A DNA stretch of 64,000 nucleotides from Deltaproteobacteria bacterium (lineage in GTDB: Bacteria; Bdellovibrionota_B; Oligoflexia; Oligoflexales; Bog-1112), in contig JACKAG010000001.1 of NCBI GenBank assembly GCA_020635195.1, positions 186,001 to 250,000 of the forward strand. Direction: 5' to 3'. Positions 1-8,061 of the stretch are shown here, piece by piece. Position 1 is the first letter of the stretch. Every line of letters starts with the position of its first letter. The translations under genes and the position numbers were made by a program. The notes under the pieces are model-generated. The model did no database searches. It worked only from the letters and a program-made list of their open reading frames with translations, and was not told the DNA's origin.

Positions 1-2
1 TG

Positions 3-143
3 ATGAGGAGCCGTCAGGTATTTGTGGTCATCGAAAATTATATCAAAAGAGATGATCCGGGCTCCGGATCTGTGTATTTCTTCAGACGGATATGTGATCC
101 TGTAGGGTATCGACCGCCAGTTGAGATCTGTAGAGAGCCATAA
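3..143 (+). CDS. Short ORF or 3' end of a gene entering from the left edge
   Basis: A 46-codon open frame runs from an ATG at the window edge to a TAA. Its composition looks coding (a beta-strand-like segment QVFVVIENYIK, then a Cys/Pro-rich tail ending VEICREP). The frame is still open at the edge, so this is probably the C-terminus of a longer protein starting outside the window. I do not recognise a family. Bases 144-348 downstream hold no gene I can see, only the AT-rich leader of the next gene. Confidence 0.3.
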   Translation: MRSRQVFVVIENYIKRDDPGSGSVYFFRRICDPVGYRPPVEICREP

Positions 144-348
144 TCGGATTTTACTTATTTTATACAAATTTTGTCCTGGATATGGGGTCCACTACTATAG
201 AGATAAACTGCAAGTTTAGTCGTCTCGAATAGAATGTGTCCGTTCTGATGGCAGTGGGATGTGAAAAAGCCTCCTGTATTTTCTTTCGCTTTAGGCATGT
301 GCTACATCCCGCGTGATACTTTCTTTCTTTGGCAACAGAGGTGTTGAT

Positions 349-1389
349 ATGAGAAGTTTTTTGTGGATCTTAATTTTATCAGTTGTTTCATGTAAGACCT
401 CCCAAGATTCTTCAGATAAGCGTCTTGGCAGGGATCAATCCGGTCAGAATTTGTACGTTAAAGATGTCAGTGGAGGGGATGATCTGGTGTGCACCGCCCG
501 CCTATACAGGCCCAAGACAGAGCTCAATAATGGGCTCCCTATTTTCTATTTTCAGTTAGGAACAGGCGACTATACAGTAAACAAGATGCTGTTTGACAAT
601 CTTTTCGGAGCCAAAATATCAGAACATGTAAATCTTTTGATTATAGACAAACCTGGTCTGATCTATATCGAAGACAGCGCTGACGAGCTCAAATACAACG
701 TGAAAGGATGTAAAAAGGGAAATAAGGTCTATGAATGCCCAGATTCAGAAGGCTACAAGGCATACATCAAACACACTACTGGGACACTAATCGATTGTGG
801 TTATCAAGCTCTGAAATGGGCTTCTGATATTGACAAAGGTAGTCGGTATATACTTGCAGGGCAGAGCGAGGGATCTGCTATCATGGGGCATCTGGCAGGC
901 AAGCTTCTGTCGGATGACGAAACTGGAAATCTTATCGAGGTAATCTATCATCATGGTTCTCCTATGGGAAAAGTTTTCGATGACGATGAAAAGTTTGATT
1001 GTTTTGATACTGAAACAAATAACAAGCTGATGGTGCAAAACTCTTTCTCATGTGGATGGGCCAGATATACTGCTTCACTCCCCCTCCTGCCTGAAGTTTT
1101 CTTCAAATTGCTGGATGAGCAACCTAAAGCTGAATCTCTCAAAATGGAATTCATTCAGGGATTAAATGATATGGTCGGTACTGAACATGTCTTAAATTTT
1201 GAAGACATGAATGAACAAAGAGCCGAATCCGGAAAGAGGTATTTTAGAAGTATTTCCTTCGCATACCACAATCCTGGCCTAACTGAAGATAACGAAAGAG
1301 GTGACGGACATGCGCTCAATAAGGCTTTTTCAAAATTGTTTATAAAAAGTCTTATCCACCATATTCCAGCTCTAAAGGATAATGATTGA
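349..1389 (+). CDS. Lipoprotein with alpha/beta-hydrolase fold
   Basis: The product is a 346-residue exported lipoprotein. The start is ATG 349, with AGAGG about 8 bases upstream, rather than the in-frame GTG at 313. This places a short signal sequence directly before a lipobox (VVSC, Cys about residue 15). Later, ILAGQSEGSA is a GxSxG nucleophile elbow with the strand-turn-helix context of alpha/beta hydrolases. A C-terminal GDGHALNKAF segment could supply the catalytic His. This suggests a lipid-anchored esterase, lipase or peptidase facing the periplasm or outer surface; the substrate is unknown. It stands alone, followed by gene remnants. The fold is inferred from the elbow motif and overall pattern only. 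Confidence 0.7.
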   Translation: MRSFLWILILSVVSCKTSQDSSDKRLGRDQSGQNLYVKDVSGGDDLVCTARLYRPKTELNNGLPIFYFQLGTGDYTVNKMLFDNLFGAKISEHVNLLIIDKPGLIYIEDSADELKYNVKGCKKGNKVYECPDSEGYKAYIKHTTGTLIDCGYQALKWASDIDKGSRYILAGQSEGSAIMGHLAGKLLSDDETGNLIEVIYHHGSPMGKVFDDDEKFDCFDTETNNKLMVQNSFSCGWARYTASLPLLPEVFFKLLDEQPKAESLKMEFIQGLNDMVGTEHVLNFEDMNEQRAESGKRYFRSISFAYHNPGLTEDNERGDGHALNKAFSKLFIKSLIHHIPALKDND

Positions 1390-1422
1390 GTCATGGAATT
1401 GCTGATTTCTTGAGCGAAATCA

Positions 1423-1545
1423 ATGAAGATAACGCCTGAGAAAGCTTTGATAATTGGAAATTCATCAGGTATCGGTCTCTGCCTTACTCACAAGCTTGAT
1501 TTTCTCTCCAGCAGGCAACATCTTTCGATAATTTCTCTATGGTGA
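1423..1545 (+). pseudogene. N-terminal scrap of a short-chain dehydrogenase
   Basis: A 40-codon frame reads KALIIGNSSGIGLCLTHKL near its start. This has the Gly spacing of the TGxxxGIG dinucleotide-binding turn of short-chain dehydrogenases/reductases, after a first beta strand. It then hits TGA after about one Rossmann beta-alpha unit, and no continuation appears in other frames before the Fic gene. I read it as a relict of an SDR gene. The rest of 1390-1724 contains nothing else I can assign. Confidence 0.4.
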
Positions 1546-1724
1546 GCATGATGACCTCCACATAAAAAGACCTGTCTCTAACAGGCTAACGGATTCCGCC
1601 TAAGCTTCGCCAGCGCAGTTGCCGGAATGGTACATACGTTTTCTGCACTTGAAGAGTGTGGTGACAGGTTGGCTTTTATTTCGTGCCAAATTGTGCCATT
1701 ATAGAGCTCAAGGAGTGGCTCGAT

Positions 1725-2867
1725 ATGGCTCAACCTTACAATAATAATAGTTTTCTTGGTAGTTTATCTACTCAAACTCAGTCAGAACTGCGCAAACTCG
1801 ACCAGAAGGCTGCTAAATTCCAAAATCTCATAGCAGATCTTTCACCTGAAACACGAGAAATGCTGCGTTCAAGATCCCGGATTAGCACTTTAGGAGCCAC
1901 TACTCGAATTGAAAACGCAGTCCTCACTGATGCGGAAATCAACTGGGTGGATACCATTCTTAAAACGGTCACGACATTTGATGTTGGCCGAGGCGTTATT
2001 GCTGACAAAATATCTAAAGACAAAGAACGTTCACTTGAAGAGGTGGTTGGCTGTAGAGATTTATTGGCAATTATCTTTGATGAAGGCGACGGGCTTTGGC
2101 CGCTTACACAATCGAATATTCGTGGACTTCACGCTGCTCTGATGGCTCATTATCCGCCTGCATTCCATTATGCAGGTCGATACAAAGTTGTTACCAATCA
2201 GGTCGTTGAACGTAATTTAAGAAGCGGAGTACAAAGGATCGTATTGGAGCCAACCGATCCAGGTATTATGACAGATCAGGCTATGAGCAGCTTGGTTGAG
2301 TGGGTTAATGAAACTCTACCCGATCATCCTTGGCCAATTGCGGTTGCTACGGAATTTGTTTTTCGTTTTCTTGCCATCCACCCTTTCCAGGATGGCAACG
2401 GCAGGATGGGGAGGGCATTATTTTTACTGCTCTTAATATCAGGAGGCGACGAGCTTTGGAACACCGTGACACCTTTTTTGTCTATTGATCGCTTTCTTGA
2501 GCAAAATCGTTCCAGGTATTATCAAGTTCTTGCGCTCGTATCGGGAGGAAAGTACCGGCAGAACCCCCAGGAATACAACTTTGAGCCCTTTCTAAAGTTC
2601 AACCTTCGCGCGGTACGAGCGGCGATAGAAAACGCCGAGGGCCAAATAGAGTCGATCCAAATCGTCTTGCAGCTCCCACCGGCAGCAGCAAAAATTTTGG
2701 AAGCTTTCAGAGGCGAGCCCGGGCAACGATTATCAAGGCGTCAAGTGGTCGAAATTGTCGATTTACCTGTACGTACCGTGGCTAGATCGCTGGCTTTGCT
2801 TACCGAAAAGAACTTGCTCCAAAAATATGGGCGCGGAGCTGGAGTCGCCTACCAATTGGTGTTCTAG
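1725..2867 (+). CDS. Fic family protein (probable AMP transferase) with C-terminal winged helix
   Basis: Fic enzymes transfer AMP (or another nucleotide moiety) from NTP to hydroxyl side chains of target proteins. The full active loop HPFQDGNGRMGR is present (HPFxDGNGRxGR, catalytic His), about residue 223. Near residues 60-65, TTRIEN fits the inhibitory helix (S/T)xxxE(G/N) of class II Fic proteins, so the enzyme is probably self-inhibited in cis. The C-terminal 70 residues (RLSRRQVVEIVDLPVRTVAR onward) look like a winged helix-turn-helix. ATG 1725 is chosen because AAGGAG lies at 1710-1715; a GTG at 1683 is in frame but lacks a site. It stands alone between gene relics, with no antitoxin gene beside it. 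The target is unknown. Confidence 0.9.
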   Translation: MAQPYNNNSFLGSLSTQTQSELRKLDQKAAKFQNLIADLSPETREMLRSRSRISTLGATTRIENAVLTDAEINWVDTILKTVTTFDVGRGVIADKISKDKERSLEEVVGCRDLLAIIFDEGDGLWPLTQSNIRGLHAALMAHYPPAFHYAGRYKVVTNQVVERNLRSGVQRIVLEPTDPGIMTDQAMSSLVEWVNETLPDHPWPIAVATEFVFRFLAIHPFQDGNGRMGRALFLLLLISGGDELWNTVTPFLSIDRFLEQNRSRYYQVLALVSGGKYRQNPQEYNFEPFLKFNLRAVRAAIENAEGQIESIQIVLQLPPAAAKILEAFRGEPGQRLSRRQVVEIVDLPVRTVARSLALLTEKNLLQKYGRGAGVAYQLVF

Positions 2868-2989
2868 GAGGGGGCAGTGTATTGCGTTTGATGTCCATGA
2901 AAACAATGTATTTTCATGTACTTAACAATTTCCATTGTTAAACAAGGATTTTTAATAACCTGCTGATTATTAAGACATACGCTCCCCTG

Positions 2990-3195
2990 TTAAGACGAAT
3001 GTGCCGCAGCCTCCCAGGAGCCAAATCGCTCTGGTAAATCGCACCAGGGAATACCGGCCCTATAACGACAGATCACAGCTTCAACAAATGTTCTGTTATC
3101 CCTTGCTGTTCCACCTACCCAGCCATGACGACCTGGAAGAAGATCTTTAATTTATCCCATTGATTATCTCTGAGACTGTACCGTCTTCCTGTCAT
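2990..3195 (-). mobile_element. Decayed 5' fragment of an IS5-family transposase
   Basis: Read on the minus strand from ATG 3195, the frame gives MTGRRYSLRDNQWDKLK. After a one-base frameshift near 3146 it continues as DLLPGRHGWVGGTARDNRT, then EAVICRYRAGIPW and DLPERFGSWE, to a stop at 2990. This is the N-terminal DNA-binding part of IS5-family transposases (DNRxFVEAVxxRxRxGxPWRDLPERFG). The DDE domain, the other end and any terminal inverted repeats are missing, so it is inactive. The remaining bases of 2868-3228 show no gene. Confidence 0.75.
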
Positions 3196-3228
3196 GAGCC
3201 CTCCGGATTCAGGGGAGGATCATTTGGA

Positions 3229-5535
3229 TCAGTTTTTTGTTCTGTTTTTTTTCTGGGGTTGGCGGGACAGGCGCTCGGGTTCCCGACGTTGAACCAGGAC
3301 GACATTGGGGACCGCTTCGACTTTGTGGATCATTTTGTTTAACTGTTCAAGACTTTTCAGGCTTATCTCAAAATTGAGCACACCGACCATATGATCGGGA
3401 GATATTCTGGCCTCTGCTCTCTGAATATTGACACCACAGGAGGAAATGGCAACGGTGACATCTGCCAGAATACCCTGCCTGTCCTGAGTGACTATCTTCA
3501 GATAGGCCGTATGCATAACCGATGTTTTATCACTCTGAACCCACGAGACTTCAATCCGTCTTGCCGGATCAAGGTCCAGGGCGCGGTCGCAGTTGCTGCG
3601 ATGGACGGAAACTCCACGTCCTCTTGTGATATAGCCGACAATGGCATCTCCCGGAAGCGGGCTGCAACAGCGTCCATATGTCACCAGAATGTTATCCATT
3701 CCGGAAACCAGAACCCCAGAGTTTGGAGGGAGTGGGCTGTTATGTTCAGTCGGGGATTTTCGAGGAGAGTCTGCAGCCTTTCGTGAGTCTGCTTTTTTCT
3801 CTTTGGGAAAGACTTTTTCTGTCAGCTCTGAAGCATTGATCTTGCCATAGCCGATGGCGATTAACAGCTCATCAATGCCGCTTTCTTTGGCTGTTTTTGC
3901 CAGTAATTCACTTTTATTCTGGTCAAGCTTGTCCAGATCAATGCTGCGTTTGCTGAGTTCCTGAGACAGAAGTTCCCGTCCGAGTTTACTGCTTCGTTCC
4001 CGCTGCTCACTTCTGAGGAAGGAGCGGATCTTGTTACGGGCTTTGGATGTCGTCACAAAATTAAGCCAGTCTTTACTTGGCTTCTGATTGGGTGAGGTGA
4101 GAATTTCTACAATGTCACCGGAGCGGATCTTGCTGCGCAATGGGGTGATTTTACCATTGACCTTTGCTCCGATGGTTCTCAGGCCAATGTCTGTATGTAC
4201 CGTAAAAGCAAAATCCAGCGGAGTGGAAGCGGAGGCCAGCTGAATGACATCTCCTCTTGGAGTAAAGACAAAAATTTCTTCCTCAAATAAGTCGACTTTG
4301 ACCGCATCAAGGAATTCATTCGGGTCTTTGACCTCATGGTGCAGCTCCATCATCTGACGCAGCCATGAAAATGTTTTGAGGTCTGTTTCTTTTGTCTGGG
4401 CTGTCGGTGTTTCCTTGTAGGACCAATGGGCTGCGACACCATATTCACAAATATTGTGCATGTCTTTGGTGCGGATCTGGATTTCTGCCGGAGTTCCGTT
4501 TGGGCGGATCACTGTTGTATGAAGAGACTGATAAAGGTTCGCTTTTGGCATTGCAATATAATCTTTAAAACGACCTGGCATGGGTTTCCACATTGCATGA
4601 ATCACCCCGAGAGCTTCATAACAATCTTTGACAGAATCAACAATGATCCGGAAAGCGAAGAGATCATGGATATCTTCAAAATTCGTCTGTCGGTGAACCA
4701 TCTTTTTATAGATTGAATAAAAATGCTTGGGTCTTCCGTAAACACGGACATGTTTAAATCCGTATTTTTTTAACTCCGCTTCCAGGATCTTGATCACTTC
4801 TTCGATATATGCTTCACGCTGCTTTTTTTTGGCAGAAACCTTGCGGCTGATCTCTTTATAAATTTCGTTTTTGGTTTCTTTAAGGCAGAGATCTTCGAGT
4901 TCACTTTTAATTCCGTAGATTCCCAGACGACTCGCGAGAGGAGCGTAAATATCGAGGGTTTCCTGCGCAATTCTAAGTCGCTTGTCGGGAGGAAGGCAGC
5001 TCAAAGTTCGCATATTGTGCAGGCGATCTGCCAGCTTGACCAGGATCACCCGGAGGTCTTTGGCCATGGCCAGAATCATTTTTCGGAAATTTTCTGCCAT
5101 GCGCTCCTGACTGGATCGGAATTTAATTTTCCGGATTTTAGTCAGCCCGTCTACTAAATTTGCGACAGCAGGCCCAAAAATTTTTTCGATCTCTTCAACC
5201 GAGGTTTCTGTATCTTCGACAACATCATGCAAAATTGCAGAGATCACTGAGGCAAGATCAACATTCAGATCTGCCAGAATACTGGCAACAGCCAGGGGAT
5301 GTGTGATGTAAGGCTCTCCGGAACATCTTTTCTGATCAGAGTGTCTTGTCTTTGCAAATTCATATGCAGATCGGACTTGTGCCAGAGCTTCCTGGTCGTG
5401 GATGTAAGCATGAAGCTTTTTCATCAGGAGGGCATACTCTTCCTCCGGATCTGGTGAGAAATTCTGAGAATGCAGTTGAGAATTCTCAGAAGAGTGATTA
5501 CAGGGGAGGTCGTTTTTCTTTTGTTTGTGATCCAT
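3229..5535 (-). CDS. spoT: Bifunctional (p)ppGpp synthetase/hydrolase (Rel/Spo homologue)
   Basis: This cytoplasmic enzyme makes and degrades (p)ppGpp in the stringent response. The 768 residues show an HD hydrolase domain (HDVVEDT, about residues 104-110; KLADRLHNMRTL) and a synthetase domain (YGRPKHFYSIYKKM, then GRFKDYIAMPK). They continue with a TGS domain (IFVFTPRGDVIQLA) and a C-terminal ACT domain (about 690-760). The intact HD motif separates it from RelA-type enzymes with a dead hydrolase. The RxKD motif (RFKD) is the form found in bifunctional Rel/SpoT enzymes. It lies 26 bases downstream of gmk on the same strand, as in the gmk-spoT arrangement of many proteobacteria. The N-terminal 30 residues are low complexity, so the start could be later. 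Confidence 0.95.
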   Translation of the reverse strand: MDHKQKKNDLPCNHSSENSQLHSQNFSPDPEEEYALLMKKLHAYIHDQEALAQVRSAYEFAKTRHSDQKRCSGEPYITHPLAVASILADLNVDLASVISAILHDVVEDTETSVEEIEKIFGPAVANLVDGLTKIRKIKFRSSQERMAENFRKMILAMAKDLRVILVKLADRLHNMRTLSCLPPDKRLRIAQETLDIYAPLASRLGIYGIKSELEDLCLKETKNEIYKEISRKVSAKKKQREAYIEEVIKILEAELKKYGFKHVRVYGRPKHFYSIYKKMVHRQTNFEDIHDLFAFRIIVDSVKDCYEALGVIHAMWKPMPGRFKDYIAMPKANLYQSLHTTVIRPNGTPAEIQIRTKDMHNICEYGVAAHWSYKETPTAQTKETDLKTFSWLRQMMELHHEVKDPNEFLDAVKVDLFEEEIFVFTPRGDVIQLASASTPLDFAFTVHTDIGLRTIGAKVNGKITPLRSKIRSGDIVEILTSPNQKPSKDWLNFVTTSKARNKIRSFLRSEQRERSSKLGRELLSQELSKRSIDLDKLDQNKSELLAKTAKESGIDELLIAIGYGKINASELTEKVFPKEKKADSRKAADSPRKSPTEHNSPLPPNSGVLVSGMDNILVTYGRCCSPLPGDAIVGYITRGRGVSVHRSNCDRALDLDPARRIEVSWVQSDKTSVMHTAYLKIVTQDRQGILADVTVAISSCGVNIQRAEARISPDHMVGVLNFEISLKSLEQLNKMIHKVEAVPNVVLVQRREPERLSRQPQKKNRTKN

Positions 5536-5561
5536 ATGGACCGATCCTGTCTCAGGGAGGT

Positions 5562-6266
5562 TTACGACCCTTCAGGGGTAGAATTACCTGAAGAAAACTG
5601 AGTCCGAAGCTGACGAAATACAGGGCTCTTTTCCCACTCCTCTTTCAGTTTCTGGCAGTGCTCCAGTCCGCTCTTTCGGGAAAGAAGATGATGGTCTGGT
5701 TGATTCATCAGGATACCCTTTAATTCAGCCAGAGCGGACTCCAGCCTGTCATTGATCACAAAGTACTGATACTCTGGCGCGTGGTCAAGTTCCTCACGTG
5801 CAGTCTGAATTCTTCTCCATTGAGAGCCCGGACTGTCGGAGGCCCTCCCTGTTAACCTTTCCCATAAAACGCTGAGTGAAGGTGGCATGATAAAGATGGA
5901 AACAGCTCCTGGTAGTTTTTCTCTGGCCTGTGTCCAGCCCTGAACGTCGATTTCAAGAATAATTTTATGTCCCTCTCCTCTGATTCTCTCAATTTCCCGG
6001 TAGCAGGTCCCATAATAGTTCCCAAAGACAGACGCCCATTCCAGCATGGCACCTTTTCTGACTTCTGCAAAAAATTCGGCTTCATCGACAAACCAGTAGT
6101 GGTCCCCGTTGATTTCTCCTTCTCTGCGAGGACGGGTTGTCATACTGATCGCGATCCCGATAAGACCGGGATCTTTCATCAATCGGCGGTTGAGCGTTGT
6201 TTTGCCTGTACCAGAGGGGGCTGTGATTACAAAAACGTCATCGTTAGAGCTTGCTGTCAAAGTCAT
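5562..6266 (-). CDS. gmk: Guanylate kinase
   Basis: Guanylate kinase phosphorylates GMP to GDP with ATP, feeding GTP and hence (p)ppGpp synthesis. The P-loop is APSGTGKTTL. The GMP-binding region has SMTTRPRREGEINGDHYWF, and IILEIDVQGW is the conserved strand before the lid. At about 234 residues it is slightly longer than usual, with a C-terminal extension of about 25 residues. ATG 6266 (MTLTASS) is preferred to ATG 6275 because AGGA lies 9-10 bases upstream of it. It is probably co-transcribed with spoT. Family assignment is secure. Confidence 0.95.
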   Translation of the reverse strand: MTLTASSNDDVFVITAPSGTGKTTLNRRLMKDPGLIGIAISMTTRPRREGEINGDHYWFVDEAEFFAEVRKGAMLEWASVFGNYYGTCYREIERIRGEGHKIILEIDVQGWTQAREKLPGAVSIFIMPPSLSVLWERLTGRASDSPGSQWRRIQTAREELDHAPEYQYFVINDRLESALAELKGILMNQPDHHLLSRKSGLEHCQKLKEEWEKSPVFRQLRTQFSSGNSTPEGS

Positions 6267-6298
6267 AGTGGGCATCCTGTGTCAGCTGATGGAGGGGC

Positions 6299-6517
6299 TT
6301 ATATGTTTGTATTGTACCTGTGATTATCGTCAGGTGGCAGAGCTTCTCTTTCTTGTCTGATCTCCGTGAGCCTTGTCATGATGCTGGCATGAACAGATGA
6401 TGAAACCTGGGATATAGCTTCAGCATATCGTTTTGTTTTTGATCGGAATAAAAAATGGACGGATATTGCCTCTGCTTGTATCAGAGCCTTTATCCTTGTT
6501 TCGGGCTGATTGATCAA
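6299..6517 (-). CDS. Possible small protein upstream of gmk
   Basis: A 72-codon frame starts at TTG 6517, directly after an in-frame TAG. GGAAAA-type purines sit about 9 bases upstream, and it ends 32 bases before gmk. The product (about 8 kDa, mostly helical, SSSVHASIMTRLTEIRQEREAL in the middle-to-end) matches no family I recognise. In particular it is not RpoZ, which often sits beside gmk. It may be a real first gene of the gmk-spoT operon or just its leader. Confidence 0.3.
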   Translation of the reverse strand: MINQPETRIKALIQAEAISVHFLFRSKTKRYAEAISQVSSSVHASIMTRLTEIRQEREALPPDDNHRYNTNI

Positions 6518-6591
6518 CTAGCATTTTCCTGTTTTTCCCTCATGTGTTCTCCTCTGGGGGCACAGGTCTGTCTGTCGGACTGGAGGACTCT

Positions 6592-8061
6592 ATGTTCTGT
6601 CAGCTGTTCTTGCAGAAAGTCAGCCGTCGCAGTCCGTTCCTGCTCCTGTATTTTTTTGAGCTGTTTGTGTGGGAGGGGTGGGTCTTTCTCCGTCCTGAGG
6701 CAGCGGCGGACGTTCGTTCTATCGACTCTGACAATATTTTTGCTGAATGGTTGGCTGAATATGAGTCGGGGCCTCCTGTGTGGTGGTTTGAGATGGTGAA
6801 AGGCCCGGGAGCGTTCAGGGTTCTGGCCTTCAGGGATACTGGCCGACTCTCTGATCGCCGTCTGGTGGATCAGGCACCTGTGATTGTGATCATTGATAGC
6901 GGCGTTGATGAGGATCACCCTTCCCTGAAAGGAAAGCTCTGGCAGAATCCCCGCCCAGGTGCAGCAGGTTGTTTCCGTGACAAGTGGGGCTGCAATGTGA
7001 CGCAGTCTTTTCCCGGAATGCCTTTCGGGATGGGGCCTGCACGGCCTCCTTTTCTTCGTCGTCCGGGAGAGTCCTGTCCTGGAGAAAAGGATGGTGGAGG
7101 CTTTTCGGAGGAGCTGTCCTGTCGTCATGGGACGATGCTTGCGGCTTTGGTTGCAGGGGATATCAGGAACGGCATTCCCGGGATGTGCCCGCTTTGTAAA
7201 ATCTTTCCTGTCAGGATTGTCAGAGATTCGGCCCGGGATGGTCGCTCTGCGGACTCAGAACTCCTGAAAGCGTTCCGCTATGTGCGAAAGCTCAGGGAGA
7301 GTCATGCTCCTGCCATCCGTATCGTTGCTGTGGCATATGGAAAATTTTCAGACTCACGTGAAATGCAGGCAGAACTCAGAGCTCTCGACAACAGTGGAAT
7401 TCTGGTTATCGCAGCTGCTGGCAATGCGGCGCTTCAGGATGAAGTTTATCCTGCGGCGTATCCGACGGTGCTCAGTGTGACAGCTCTGGGGAGGGATGGC
7501 CGGAAGTCCTGGTTTTCAAATTTTGGTCCCTGGGTGGATATTGCAGCTCCCGGAGGAAACAGTCTGCCAGAGGATGATGAGGAGACAGCCTCACAGGAAA
7601 TGATCTTATCTGCAGTTCCCGGGGGAGCTTTTGCGCTGGCTCAGGGCAGCTCGATTGCTGTTCCGATTGTCGCGGCTTTGGCAGGGCTTGTGCTGACAAT
7701 TGAGCCAGGTTTATCAGCAGCGGATCTGAAACAGCGTCTTATACAGACAGCAGACCAGAATCTTTATGGGGAGGAGATGGCAGGAGGGGCTAATCAGATC
7801 TGGCTGAGGGAGCTGTCCGATCAGAGGATGGTTCGCCTGCTGGGAGCTGGCTTGCCGGATGCTGTGTCTGCTCTGAAGGGGGATACGGATGGAAAGGCAG
7901 AGTCGGAAGAGGAGACAGATCCGGTTTTTCCGGTCTGTGGGGTTATAGGTCATCGACAGGAAAGCTCTTTTCGTCTCTCCGCACTGCTGCTAAGCTTTTT
8001 ACTGATACTCCCTTTTTTGGCAGGCGCGATGAGCATGGTTTGTAAGAGGCTGATGCGATGA
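6592..8061 (+). CDS. Exported subtilisin-like (S8) serine protease with C-terminal membrane anchor
   Basis: All three catalytic motifs of peptidase family S8 are present: Asp in VIVIIDSGVDEDHPS, His in CRHGTMLAALVAG, and Ser in AQGSSIAVPIVAA (GTSMAAP-like). The oxyanion Asn is likely the one in VIAAAGNAA. The N-terminus has basic residues before a hydrophobic run (RRSPFLLLYFFELFVW), then RPEAAADV, which could be cleaved. The C-terminus has a hydrophobic segment (LSALLLSFLLILPFLAGAM) followed by KRLMR, so the protease is probably tethered to the inner membrane facing the periplasm. ATG 6592 is preceded by GGAGG (6582-6586) and replaces an in-frame GTG at 6544. It overlaps the next gene by an ATGA, which suggests translational coupling with the hydroxylase. 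Confidence 0.88.
   Translation: MFCQLFLQKVSRRSPFLLLYFFELFVWEGWVFLRPEAAADVRSIDSDNIFAEWLAEYESGPPVWWFEMVKGPGAFRVLAFRDTGRLSDRRLVDQAPVIVIIDSGVDEDHPSLKGKLWQNPRPGAAGCFRDKWGCNVTQSFPGMPFGMGPARPPFLRRPGESCPGEKDGGGFSEELSCRHGTMLAALVAGDIRNGIPGMCPLCKIFPVRIVRDSARDGRSADSELLKAFRYVRKLRESHAPAIRIVAVAYGKFSDSREMQAELRALDNSGILVIAAAGNAALQDEVYPAAYPTVLSVTALGRDGRKSWFSNFGPWVDIAAPGGNSLPEDDEETASQEMILSAVPGGAFALAQGSSIAVPIVAALAGLVLTIEPGLSAADLKQRLIQTADQNLYGEEMAGGANQIWLRELSDQRMVRLLGAGLPDAVSALKGDTDGKAESEEETDPVFPVCGVIGHRQESSFRLSALLLSFLLILPFLAGAMSMVCKRLMR

Noticed and set aside
6299..6517. RpoZ (omega subunit) as identity of the small frame before gmk
   Set aside because: The position fits the common gmk-rpoZ-spoT order, but none of the conserved omega residues (such as the N-terminal RFxLVxxAxxRA segment) are present.
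6514..7128. 204-codon minus-strand frame opposite the S8 protease
   Set aside because: The plus strand carries all S8 catalytic motifs and a good ribosome site, so the minus frame is a shadow.
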